Source: Methylophaga sp. (GTDB taxonomy: Bacteria; Pseudomonadota; Gammaproteobacteria; Nitrosococcales; Methylophagaceae). Taken from it: DNA of 64,000 nt. The DNA lies in the NCBI GenBank assembly GCA_002696735.1, contig NZSL01000012.1, forward strand, positions 332,091 through 396,090, in the 5' to 3' direction. Below are positions 9,268 through 17,665 of the stretch, in pieces (position 1 is the first letter of the stretch; each line of letters opens with the position of its first letter). Below the pieces are notes generated by a model, which saw nothing but the letters and a program-made list of their open reading frames with translations, had not been told where the DNA came from and searched no databases. A program made the position numbers and the translations under genes.

Positions 9268-10144
9268 TTTTATTATTATTGGTGCTATGAAAAGTGCCAC
9301 AAGTACGTTGCATGAACAATTGGCATTACAGCCAGGTTTTTTTATGTCAACGCCCAAAGAACCTAACTTCTTCAGCGATGATGGCATCTACAATCTGGGA
9401 TTTGAATGGTATTCTAATCTTTTTTTAAAAGCCGAGACTGGAGATCTCTGTGGGGAGTCCAGCACACATTACACAAAGCTGCCAGATTATCCACTGACGC
9501 TTAAAAGGATGCAGGCCTACTTACCTTCATTAAAATTGATTTATGTGGTGAGACATCCAATTGATCGCTTGATTTCCCATTACATGCATCAGTGGTCTCA
9601 AAATGTCATTAAAACTGATATCAACCAGGCGATTGATCAATTTGATGAGCTTATCAACTATAGTCGTTATTCGATGCAAATTGCCCCCTTTATTGATCAG
9701 TATGGGGCTGAAAACATTCATATTGTTTTTTCCGAAGCTTTGCGAGTAAGGCCACAATATGAACTTGAAAAAGTGGCTACTTTTTTAGGTTACAACAATC
9801 CTGTCATTTGGTACGACGACTTGCCTGAACAAAATGTGTCAAGTCAGCGTGTTCGTCGATTTAATGGTTACAAACTAATCGTAGACAATCCGATTCTAGC
9901 TTGGATCCGGCGTAAATTTATTCCACAAAGCCTTCGCGATAAAGTCAAAAATCGTCTCACATTAAAAATGCGGCCTGAAATTGATGAGCTCCATAAGCAA
10001 AAGTTGACACGAATTTTTAACGAAGATTTGGCATTATTGGGTCAAATGCTTAACGTAGAGCTCACGCTGCAGAACTACAAAGAAAAAGCTCAAACGCTGG
10101 ATGTTCGTTTAACCTCCAATAAATCGACGATGGGTATGTCTTGA
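9254..10144 (+). CDS. PAPS-dependent sulfotransferase
   Basis: This 296-residue sulfotransferase moves a sulfate group from PAPS to a carbohydrate hydroxyl. The 5'-phosphosulfate loop is at residues 9-17 (GAMKSATSTL region) and the 3'-phosphate loop is VVRHPIDRLISHYMH at about residues 98-112. Both motifs are intact. I chose ATG 9254, which gives MPKPDFIIIGAMKS, the usual beginning of the family, rather than an upstream start that would add 44 residues read in another frame of the preceding gene. It overlaps that gene by 14 bases and the next gene by one (TGATG). The APS-kinase gene cysC lies at the end of the same locus, so local PAPS supply fits a sulfated exopolysaccharide. Confidence 0.85.
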   Translation: MPKPDFIIIGAMKSATSTLHEQLALQPGFFMSTPKEPNFFSDDGIYNLGFEWYSNLFLKAETGDLCGESSTHYTKLPDYPLTLKRMQAYLPSLKLIYVVRHPIDRLISHYMHQWSQNVIKTDINQAIDQFDELINYSRYSMQIAPFIDQYGAENIHIVFSEALRVRPQYELEKVATFLGYNNPVIWYDDLPEQNVSSQRVRRFNGYKLIVDNPILAWIRRKFIPQSLRDKVKNRLTLKMRPEIDELHKQKLTRIFNEDLALLGQMLNVELTLQNYKEKAQTLDVRLTSNKSTMGMS

Positions 10145-10662
10145 TGATTTCATCTGAAATCGCTGATTGGGAGCGTGAACGCATAAAGACCTTTTGGTCG
10201 CCTGCAAGACAGTTGTTAAAGAGTATCCGTCGTTATCAGAAATGCGCAGGTAAAAAAGGCCTACAAGCGAATTTGAATAAAAAGTTAGCCGTAATTTGTT
10301 ACCGTTTTTGGACGGTCATTACGGGGGCGGATATTCCGATTAATGGTTCTATTGGAGGAGGATTGTCTATTCCACATCCAAATGGAATAGTGATACATCC
10401 AAAAGCAAAAATCGGAGTTAATTGTTTAATACACCAGCAAGTGACAATAGGGGTAAGCCGTAAAAGCAATAAAGCACCAATTATCCAAGGACATGTGGAT
10501 ATTGGTGCAGGAGCGAAAATAATTGGCGATATTACGATTGGCGAACATGCTCTTATAGGCGCTAATGCCGTTGTAGTTAAAGATGTTCCTGCATATGCGA
10601 TAGTTGCAGGTATTCCAGCTAAAATTATTGGTACCACCGCCGAGGATGTAGAAATTGTCTGA
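10144..10662 (+). CDS. serine acetyltransferase-like hexapeptide transferase
   Basis: This 172-residue protein of the CysE/WcaB-like family has hexapeptide repeats from about residue 60: SIGGGLSIPHPNGIVIHP, then NCLIHQQVTIG and VDIGAGAKIIGDITIG. In exopolysaccharide loci such proteins acetylate sugars rather than serine, and the N-terminal helical domain of true serine acetyltransferases is short here, so sugar O-acetylation is the more likely job. ATG 10144 is preferred over the TTG one codon upstream; it overlaps the preceding stop as TGATG. The next gene starts inside its last codons. Confidence 0.75.
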   Translation: MISSEIADWERERIKTFWSPARQLLKSIRRYQKCAGKKGLQANLNKKLAVICYRFWTVITGADIPINGSIGGGLSIPHPNGIVIHPKAKIGVNCLIHQQVTIGVSRKSNKAPIIQGHVDIGAGAKIIGDITIGEHALIGANAVVVKDVPAYAIVAGIPAKIIGTTAEDVEIV

Positions 10663-11665
10663 TAAAGTCTTTGATAATCAAAATATTTCTCAACTTGGCG
10701 CCGTAGTAATAGGACGCAATGAGGGAGAGCGCTTGAAACTGTGTCTTAATTCTTTATGCAAAGGTATCAAGCACATCGTATATGTCGATTCTGGTTCGAC
10801 AGATGGCAGTGTCGAATTGGCCCTATCATTAGACGTTGAAGTTGTTTCATTAGATTTATCTCAACCATTCACAGCAGCCCGAGCCCGTAATGCCGGTTTG
10901 GCTAAGTTGGTAGCAAATTATTCTGCAATCAATTATGTGCAGTTTGTTGATGGAGATTGTGAAGTTCAACCTGGTTGGTTAGGAAACGCCATGGATTTTT
11001 TAGAAAATCATCCTGATTTTGCTGCCGTATGTGGACGTCGACGTGAGAGATATCCTGATGCAAGCTTTTATAATCTTTTGTGTGATATTGAGTGGGATAC
11101 ACCTGTAGGTGAGGCAAAAGCCTGCGGTGGTGATGCAGTATTCAGGTTATCAGCATTACATGCTGTGAATGGGTATCGAGAGAGCCTAATTGCTGGTGAA
11201 GAGCCCGAAATGTGTTTTCGGATGCGCCAATTGGGCTGGAAAATTATGCGTTTAAATGTTGAAATGACATTGCACGATGCTGCAATGACGCGAATAGGAC
11301 AGTGGTGGAAACGCAATCAAAGAGCGGGACATGCTTTCGCGGAGGCTTATGCTATACATGGTCAATCTACTGAAAAGTTTCGTAGATCAGAGTGTAAAAG
11401 TATTTTGTTCTGGGCAGCTTTATTGCCGATGTTCATTATAGGTCTAAGCCTCTGGGAGCCTTCGTTATCAGTGCTTTTTCTGGTCTATCCACTACAAATT
11501 GCCAGATTGACCCTTCGATATCAACGTCGATTTCAAAGTTTAAAACAATCCATCTTATATTCGGTGTCAAATATTTTTGGCAAATGGCCACAGTTTATGG
11601 GGATGGTGGAATTTAAGGTAAATAGTTTACGTGGTATTCGCAGTCACCTAATCGAATATAAATAA
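10655..11665 (+). CDS. family 2 glycosyltransferase
   Basis: This 336-residue GT-A glycosyltransferase begins with a TTG codon inside the preceding gene, with GAGGAT eight bases upstream. Motifs are AVVIGRNEGERL, IVYVDSGSTDGS, VQFVDGDCE (DxD) and IAGEEPEMCFRMRQLGW, where the ED/EE acceptor base sits. The C-terminal hundred residues contain two hydrophobic stretches, indicating membrane association. Start motifs GRNEG and DSGSTDGS resemble WaaE-like and ExoO-like transferases. The sugar is unknown. Confidence 0.85.
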   Translation: MSDKVFDNQNISQLGAVVIGRNEGERLKLCLNSLCKGIKHIVYVDSGSTDGSVELALSLDVEVVSLDLSQPFTAARARNAGLAKLVANYSAINYVQFVDGDCEVQPGWLGNAMDFLENHPDFAAVCGRRRERYPDASFYNLLCDIEWDTPVGEAKACGGDAVFRLSALHAVNGYRESLIAGEEPEMCFRMRQLGWKIMRLNVEMTLHDAAMTRIGQWWKRNQRAGHAFAEAYAIHGQSTEKFRRSECKSILFWAALLPMFIIGLSLWEPSLSVLFLVYPLQIARLTLRYQRRFQSLKQSILYSVSNIFGKWPQFMGMVEFKVNSLRGIRSHLIEYK

Positions 11666-11699
11666 AGTCGCCTCACGTTCACTATAAATAGGGATTTGT

Positions 11700-14306
11700 A
11701 TGAGTGATAAACAAGTAGTTGGTGTCGTGGCAAAAAACTCGATTGCATATATTGAGGCCATTTTTGAAAGCTATGCAAATAATCAGACAGTGGTTTTGTT
11801 ACGCGATGCAAACGACAAGCGAATAGAAATTACTGGTGTATCTAAGGTTATCGAGCCAGAAAATCAAACTGGCTGGTATAAAAAACACTATGAGTTCAGA
11901 AATGATAATACGCTAGCGCAAATTGCTTTTACCTCTGGTACTGAAGGTGAACCTAAAGGTGTTTTGTTAACTCACGAAGCCTTGTCAGATGTCACTGAGA
12001 GACTGAATGACATTATGGAGGTTGATAGTTCCATAAGAGAATACGTTGGTATCCCTGCAAACTTTTCATTTGGATTGGGCCGTTTTAGAGCTGTCTCTGC
12101 CGCCGGTGGAGAGGCATTTCTGCCTGAGCAAGGTTTTGATCCACTTGAGATACGCGATATGTTGGCGGCAGATGAGATTAATGCGGTGTCTGCCGTGCCA
12201 AGTCTATGGCGAGTTCTTTTAAAAAATAAGCAAATTTTTGGTAAAGAAGCTCAAAAATTAAAATGGATTGAGATCGGTAGTCAATATATGAGCCGATTAG
12301 AAAAAGAAGAATTAAAAGGGTTATTTACCAATGCCAAAATCGCTCAACATTATGGTTTGACTGAGGCATCAAGAAGTAGTTTTTTGAGGATTGATCAAAC
12401 TGAAGGCGATCACCTCGAATCAGTTGGTAAAGCGTATGGGAAAACAGAGTTTAAAATTTCAGATATAGGTCGTATTTGTATACGCGGTCCCCATGTTGCT
12501 ACTACCTTATTAAAGAGTGGTGAATATGTTAGTAACGTGGATGATGCTGGATGGTTTCATACTAGTGACTTAGGTCGATTGGAATCAGATTTTCTTTATT
12601 ATCTTGGTCGTGCTGATGATTTGATTAACTGTGGGGGTACAAAATTATCCCCAGATGCTTTAGAGCGTGAGTTACGGCAAGCTTTAGGTATTAAAGAAGG
12701 GATAGCGGTTGCAGCAGTTGATGATGAATTAACTGGGCATGCTGTTCTGGTGGGATTTTTGAAAGATGCTTCGTTAGATGAGTCGCTTTTAACAAAAGCT
12801 GCACAGGATGTGGTTGCATCATTTGGATTGAATAATCGACGTGCTATTAAGTTGTTTGCAGTTGATACATTTCCTGTCACTTCAACGAATAAAGTAAAAA
12901 GAAAGGAATTAGCAGCGTTGTACCAAGAGTATCTTGAAACGGTGGAAGCACAACCTTTAAGTCAATCATCTGAAGCAACAAAACAGCCTGTCACTGAAGA
13001 AGAAAGCAATATTGCTGCTATATGGTGTGATGTACTTAAGCTCGAGAATATAGATGTAAACTCAAGTTTTTATGATCTTGGAGGCGATTCTCTCTCAGCC
13101 ATTGGTGCATTGATTGCCATGGAAAGCAAAGGTGTGCCAAGCAACATTTCAAAAGGTATGCTTCAAGGTATGACAATCCGGGAGATTGCTGCACGACTCG
13201 AAACCACCTCATCAGTAGTAGAAGTGCATCAAATAAGATCGCCAGTCATTCGAAACAGTATGACAATCAATATTGTTCGAGGATTGATGGTCATAATTGT
13301 TATTTTTGCGCATTGGCATCAAGGTTTTCTTGAGCGGATCCCAGGTTTTAATGCTGAAGGTTTCACTGCCATGATGGGACCAGTTCTTGCTATGGGCACA
13401 CCGGGTTTCGTGTTGATTTATGGTATAGGTGCTGGTTACTCTCTATTTCCTTTAATGGAACGAGACCCTAAACGTTTGAAAAATATATTTCTCAAAACCT
13501 CTGTTTTTCTATTTTTAGGAATATGTCTTCTGGCCGGAGTACAGTTTTGGAAAAAAATAGCTACCCGAGAGGGCGGGGTAAATCTTACAGATTTTACGAA
13601 CTCATTTTTCTCAGTTCTTACTTTTTATTTATTAATCTCTGCCACACTCTTTTTCTGGTTTAAATTATTAAATAAGTCTAAGAATCCGATTGCTTTAGCA
13701 CTATTGTTTGCTGTGCTTTCATATTCATTGCATGTGTTTGTAATTGATAAATTCGGGGTGATGGCAACGACAGGATTGGTAGAGTTCGTCAAACTATTAT
13801 TCACTGCTAAATATGCATATTTTTTATTACTTTCTGGTGCCCTGATAGGTGTAGCAACAGGAATCTGGCTTAATGGCCTAGTTCAGCAGAAAAAAAGTTT
13901 TGCTCTTTTAAGTATTTCAGGTCCAGCAATTATTATCTGTGCGATTATAATTTGGTTTTATAGTGGAATTGATGATAGATGGAATATATGGCCAATTAAG
14001 GAAATATATTTTTGGCGGTGGTTACTATACATAGGCGTTATATTTATCCTTTTAGCAATCTTTGAATTTAGTTTGACTAAATATCAACATATGAACAAAT
14101 TAAGTCGGTTTTTATTGCAGACTCTGTCAGTAATTGGAATGTTGGCATTTCCTTTATTCGTTCTACATGAAATGGTAATGCCAATGAAAGCTATATTAGT
14201 GAGCTATAACGTTTCAGAAATAGTGGCTTTGCTTCTGCCTATGACAGTTTTTTTCATTGTGAGTTATTTAATGTTTAGAAAAATACATGCGGTCAGCTTT
14301 CAATAA
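11700..14306 (+). CDS. adenylation domain + acyl carrier + membrane acyltransferase fusion
   Basis: This 868-residue protein joins three modules. Residues 1-410 are an ANL-superfamily adenylation domain: phosphate loop FTSGTEGEPKG at 78-88, YGLTEASR near 220, the TSD aspartate motif near 283, GRADD near 300 and the catalytic-lysine region TSTNKVKRKE near 400. Residues 430-500 are a phosphopantetheine carrier with DLGGDSL and the attachment serine at 464. Residues 520-868 are a polytopic acyltransferase-3 domain opening with NIVRGLMVIIVIFAHWHQ. The layout suggests that an acid is activated with ATP, loaded on the carrier, and transferred by the membrane domain onto a sugar or lipid acceptor. 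The adenylation domain is short at its N-terminus. The activated acid (amino, hydroxy or fatty acid) cannot be read from sequence here. Confidence 0.85.
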   Translation: MSDKQVVGVVAKNSIAYIEAIFESYANNQTVVLLRDANDKRIEITGVSKVIEPENQTGWYKKHYEFRNDNTLAQIAFTSGTEGEPKGVLLTHEALSDVTERLNDIMEVDSSIREYVGIPANFSFGLGRFRAVSAAGGEAFLPEQGFDPLEIRDMLAADEINAVSAVPSLWRVLLKNKQIFGKEAQKLKWIEIGSQYMSRLEKEELKGLFTNAKIAQHYGLTEASRSSFLRIDQTEGDHLESVGKAYGKTEFKISDIGRICIRGPHVATTLLKSGEYVSNVDDAGWFHTSDLGRLESDFLYYLGRADDLINCGGTKLSPDALERELRQALGIKEGIAVAAVDDELTGHAVLVGFLKDASLDESLLTKAAQDVVASFGLNNRRAIKLFAVDTFPVTSTNKVKRKELAALYQEYLETVEAQPLSQSSEATKQPVTEEESNIAAIWCDVLKLENIDVNSSFYDLGGDSLSAIGALIAMESKGVPSNISKGMLQGMTIREIAARLETTSSVVEVHQIRSPVIRNSMTINIVRGLMVIIVIFAHWHQGFLERIPGFNAEGFTAMMGPVLAMGTPGFVLIYGIGAGYSLFPLMERDPKRLKNIFLKTSVFLFLGICLLAGVQFWKKIATREGGVNLTDFTNSFFSVLTFYLLISATLFFWFKLLNKSKNPIALALLFAVLSYSLHVFVIDKFGVMATTGLVEFVKLLFTAKYAYFLLLSGALIGVATGIWLNGLVQQKKSFALLSISGPAIIICAIIIWFYSGIDDRWNIWPIKEIYFWRWLLYIGVIFILLAIFEFSLTKYQHMNKLSRFLLQTLSVIGMLAFPLFVLHEMVMPMKAILVSYNVSEIVALLLPMTVFFIVSYLMFRKIHAVSFQ

Positions 14307-14322
14307 TTTTTGATGGAATTTT

Positions 14323-15252
14323 ATGAACAATAAATACCTTTTAGTATCACCCTGCCGAAATGAATCAGCTTATATGCGTATTACGCTGGATAGTGTGGTG
14401 AACCAATCGGTGCAGCCAGATTCGTGGGTTATTGTGGATGATGGATCGACCGATGAAACCCCGAAGATTCTGGCTGAATATGCAGAAAAATATCCATTTA
14501 TCAAAATCATCACTCGTGAAAACCGTGGGCATCGTAGTGTAGGGCCTGGTGTGATCGAAGCTTTTTATCATGGCTACGATCAAGTTGATGTTTCTCAATT
14601 TGATTATGTCTGTAAGTTTGATTTGGATCTGGACTTACCCCCTAAATATTTTGAAATTTTAATCGAGCGGATGCAACAGAATCCTCGGATTGGGACTTGC
14701 AGCGGTAAGGCCTATTTTAGAGATAAAAAAACTGGTGAACTGATAAGCGAAAAATGTGGTGATGAAATGTCGGTGGGTATGACCAAGTTTTATCGACGCA
14801 CTTGTTTTGAAGCGATTGGTGGATTTGTACGTCAGGTTATGTGGGATGGCATTGATTGTCATAAATGTAGGCAAATGGGTTGGATTGCAGTAAGTTGGGA
14901 TGAACCCGATTTACGCTTTATTCATTTGCGGCCAATGGGTTCAAGCCAGCAAGGTATTGTGACTGGACGCATGCGTCATGGATTTGGCCAGTATTTTATG
15001 GGAACCGGCCTTACCTACATGACAGCATCATCGATCTTTCGCATGTTACATCCTCCTTATTTCCTTGGCGGTGCTGCCATGTGGTGGGGATATGTGAAAA
15101 GTATGATGCAAGGTAAGCCTCGATTTGATGATAAAGAACTGGTTCGATTTATTAATAAATATCAATGGCAGTGTTTATTAAAAGGTAAAACCAAAGCAAC
15201 TGAAGAGCTAAATGCTCAGCAGGCAAAGGTGTGGGATCAACAATATGCCTGA
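14323..15252 (+). CDS. family 2 glycosyltransferase
   Basis: This 309-residue GT-A glycosyltransferase begins YLLVSPCRNESAYMRITLDS, has VIVDDGSTDETP for nucleotide binding and FKFDLDLDLPP-like acidic residues (KFDLDLDL near 91-98) for the metal. GCGFV-type acceptor motifs are replaced by GGFVRQVMWDGIDCHKCRQMGW. The mid-protein RPMGSSQQGIVTGRMRHGFGQYFMGTG is typical of a GT2 subgroup found beside exosortase systems. Its last eight bases overlap the next gene. Confidence 0.8.
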   Translation: MNNKYLLVSPCRNESAYMRITLDSVVNQSVQPDSWVIVDDGSTDETPKILAEYAEKYPFIKIITRENRGHRSVGPGVIEAFYHGYDQVDVSQFDYVCKFDLDLDLPPKYFEILIERMQQNPRIGTCSGKAYFRDKKTGELISEKCGDEMSVGMTKFYRRTCFEAIGGFVRQVMWDGIDCHKCRQMGWIAVSWDEPDLRFIHLRPMGSSQQGIVTGRMRHGFGQYFMGTGLTYMTASSIFRMLHPPYFLGGAAMWWGYVKSMMQGKPRFDDKELVRFINKYQWQCLLKGKTKATEELNAQQAKVWDQQYA

Positions 15253-16507
15253 TAAGGCCGATTCTTCATTGCGAATAGCTTATCTGGCACCCGAGATTCC
15301 AGCACTATCAGCAACATTTGTTTATAACGAAATATTAGAACTCAATAAACTTGGGGTTGAAGTAAAGCCTTTTTCGGTTCATCGGCCGGGGCATCTAGCC
15401 ACTGAATCATCTCTTAGTCAGTTAAGAAATAACGTTTTTCATTTGTACGAGACAGCTAAGTTTCAGGTTTTATTGGATAACCTGATTATGTTAGTTACTC
15501 GTCCGAGTGGGTATTTTCACGCTGCTGGAAGATTAATAAGTGATGTTTTCAATCAAGGTCTGATTGCCCGTTCTGCCTTGGGTCTTGGTTATCGTTTTTT
15601 TTATGCTGCAACTTTGGCAAAACAGTTAAAACAAGAAAAAATTCAACACTTGCATGTGCATTTTGCTCATATCCCTACGGATATTGCTATGTATGCTGCG
15701 CCGATGGCAGGCATTGGCTTTAGTGTCCAGGCACATGCCAATGATTTATTTGAAAGAGGCTGGTTACTCAAAAAAAAGGTAGCTCGCTCTGCATTTTTTG
15801 CCACCATCTCAGAATTTAATCAACGATTTCTTGAGAATTTAGACGCCGATTTTAAAAAAATTAAAATTATTCGATGTGGTGTTGACCAGGGATGGCAGCC
15901 TCCTGCTAAACCCACCCAAAAGAATGAGATATTCACTATTGGTACAGTCGGCCGATTGGTTGAAAAAAAAGGAATAGACACGCTTATCGATGCTATTTCC
16001 ACACTGGTTAAAAGTGATCGAAAAGTATGTCTGAAAATTGCGGGTAATGGTCCGCTGGAATCTGCCTTAAAAAATCAGGCAGTTTCACTCGGATTAACAG
16101 ACGAGTCAGTCCAGTTTGTCGGCGCCTTACCCCATGATCAGGTGGCTGAGTTTATAAGCGGTTTGGATGTGTTTGTGTTGCCGTGTAAAAAAGACAGTAA
16201 CGGTGATATGGACGGTATCCCCGTGGTGTTAATGGAAGCCATGCTTTGCCAGATACCGGTAATTTCAACTGAGCTTTCAGGTATTCCAGAATTAGTGGTA
16301 AATAATATTTCCGGTCTAACGATATCTCCTGATAATGATATTGAATTAACTAGGGTGATAAGCCAACTTATGGATTCACCTGATACCAGATTACGTTTGA
16401 TTTCAGGAGGCAAGCAACGAGTTGAGGATGAGTTCTTGTTAAATAAAAATGTGGCAAAGCTTATAAAGTTAATTCAGACCTCAATAAATAGCAGAATAAA
16501 AAAATGA
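15245..16507 (+). CDS. family 4 glycosyltransferase, WcaL/AmsK-like
   Basis: This 420-residue GT-B glycosyltransferase has TVGRLVEKKGIDTLIDA near residue 240 and KIAGNGPLE near 272, followed by VLPCKKDSNGDMDGIPVVLMEAMLCQIPVIST, in which the EAM motif and the preceding acidic stretch form the donor site. The DMDGIPVVLMEAM form is characteristic of colanic-acid WcaL-type transferases. I chose ATG 15245, which overlaps the preceding stop by eight bases; a longer upstream start would read through the end of that gene. It overlaps the next gene by four bases (ATGA). Confidence 0.85.
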   Translation: MPDKADSSLRIAYLAPEIPALSATFVYNEILELNKLGVEVKPFSVHRPGHLATESSLSQLRNNVFHLYETAKFQVLLDNLIMLVTRPSGYFHAAGRLISDVFNQGLIARSALGLGYRFFYAATLAKQLKQEKIQHLHVHFAHIPTDIAMYAAPMAGIGFSVQAHANDLFERGWLLKKKVARSAFFATISEFNQRFLENLDADFKKIKIIRCGVDQGWQPPAKPTQKNEIFTIGTVGRLVEKKGIDTLIDAISTLVKSDRKVCLKIAGNGPLESALKNQAVSLGLTDESVQFVGALPHDQVAEFISGLDVFVLPCKKDSNGDMDGIPVVLMEAMLCQIPVISTELSGIPELVVNNISGLTISPDNDIELTRVISQLMDSPDTRLRLISGGKQRVEDEFLLNKNVAKLIKLIQTSINSRIKK

Positions 16508-17643
16508 AATTAACAGCTTCAACACCTCCGTTGAGTTTTGTTAGGAATCAGTATTGTTTATTGGGGCTGCCTTTTGATGCCGTATCACTTAAAGATGCTG
16601 CAGCGATTATCTCAGAATCTATTGAACAACAGACTCCCTGTTTTGTCTCTACGCCTAATCTTAATTTCACCGTCATGGCACAGGATGATCCTGAATTTTA
16701 TAACTCGGTGATTGAAAGTGATCTGGTTGTTGCAGATGGCATGCCTCTTATTTGGGTCGCTAAGCTACTTAACCTACCAATTGAAGAACGAGTTGCCGGA
16801 TCAGATCTGTTTGCTTATTTATCAGATCAACCAAGAGAGCGAAAAATTCGGGTTTTTTTCTTTGGTGGTGAAAGCGGCATTGCTGAAAAAGCGCATCATG
16901 AATTGAATAAAATCAGTCCAGGTATGGATAGTTGTGGATTCTATGATCCGGGGTTTGTTTCGATTGAAGCCATGAGTAAAGAGAGCATTATTGAGCATAT
17001 CAATGCTTGTGCGCCTGATTTTATTGTTGTTGCGCTAGGCGCGAAAAAAGGACAGCGCTGGATTATGCAAAATCGAGACAGCTTAAATGCCCCAGTTATT
17101 AGTCATTTGGGAGCTGTGATTAATTTTGTTGCAGGTAGTGTTCAACGTGCCCCTGAAAAATGGCAACGTTTTGGTATTGAATGGTTATGGCGAATTAAAC
17201 AGGAACCGAAGCTATATAAACGCTACTTTGGTGATGGTTTGCGATTCATACAGATGTTGCTGACACAAACATTGCCTCTATCTATATATAAAAAGAAGCT
17301 TGAACGAAACATAGACCCTAGCAACTCAGAAGTCTTAGCTGATACATTACCGCATCATGAAGATTTCATAGTAAGCCTAAAAGGGAATATCTCTGCTGAA
17401 CAGTTACCCGAATTAGACTCGGCTTTTAAAACCGCCTTGGAAAAAAATAAAAATATTATTATTGATGGGGAAGATATTCAAAACGTATCAATGGATGTCC
17501 TCGCCAGGATAATGATCTATCAAGGCAAACTGAGAAATTGCAATAAACAAATGTTCTTAAAAGATTTTCCTGACAAGATTGTTACACTGCTACGCTTGTC
17601 TGGCGTTTTACCCAGATTCAGGCTAATCTGGACAAATAAATAA
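16504..17643 (+). CDS. WecG/TagA/CpsF-family glycosyltransferase fused to a STAS domain
   Basis: Residues 1-255 form a GT26 glycosyltransferase, usually an N-acetylmannosamine(uronate) or similar transferase acting early on undecaprenyl-linked intermediates: TPNLNFTVMAQDDPEFY with the conserved TPN, the ADGMPLIWVAK motif, FFGGESG, and the C-terminal RAPEKWQRFGIEWLWRIKQEP block are intact. Residues 285-379 are extra and read as a STAS-like domain: FIVSLKGNISAEQLPELDSAF, NIIIDGEDIQNVSMDVLARIM and KQMFLKDFPDKIVTLLRLSGV. STAS domains bind nucleotides or partner proteins, so the tail could regulate or dock the enzyme. The assignment of the tail rests on the pattern of strands and helices that I can see. 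Confidence 0.75.
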   Translation: MKLTASTPPLSFVRNQYCLLGLPFDAVSLKDAAAIISESIEQQTPCFVSTPNLNFTVMAQDDPEFYNSVIESDLVVADGMPLIWVAKLLNLPIEERVAGSDLFAYLSDQPRERKIRVFFFGGESGIAEKAHHELNKISPGMDSCGFYDPGFVSIEAMSKESIIEHINACAPDFIVVALGAKKGQRWIMQNRDSLNAPVISHLGAVINFVAGSVQRAPEKWQRFGIEWLWRIKQEPKLYKRYFGDGLRFIQMLLTQTLPLSIYKKKLERNIDPSNSEVLADTLPHHEDFIVSLKGNISAEQLPELDSAFKTALEKNKNIIIDGEDIQNVSMDVLARIMIYQGKLRNCNKQMFLKDFPDKIVTLLRLSGVLPRFRLIWTNK

Positions 17644-17665
17644 AAATAGGGAAGAGGGGTAGACT

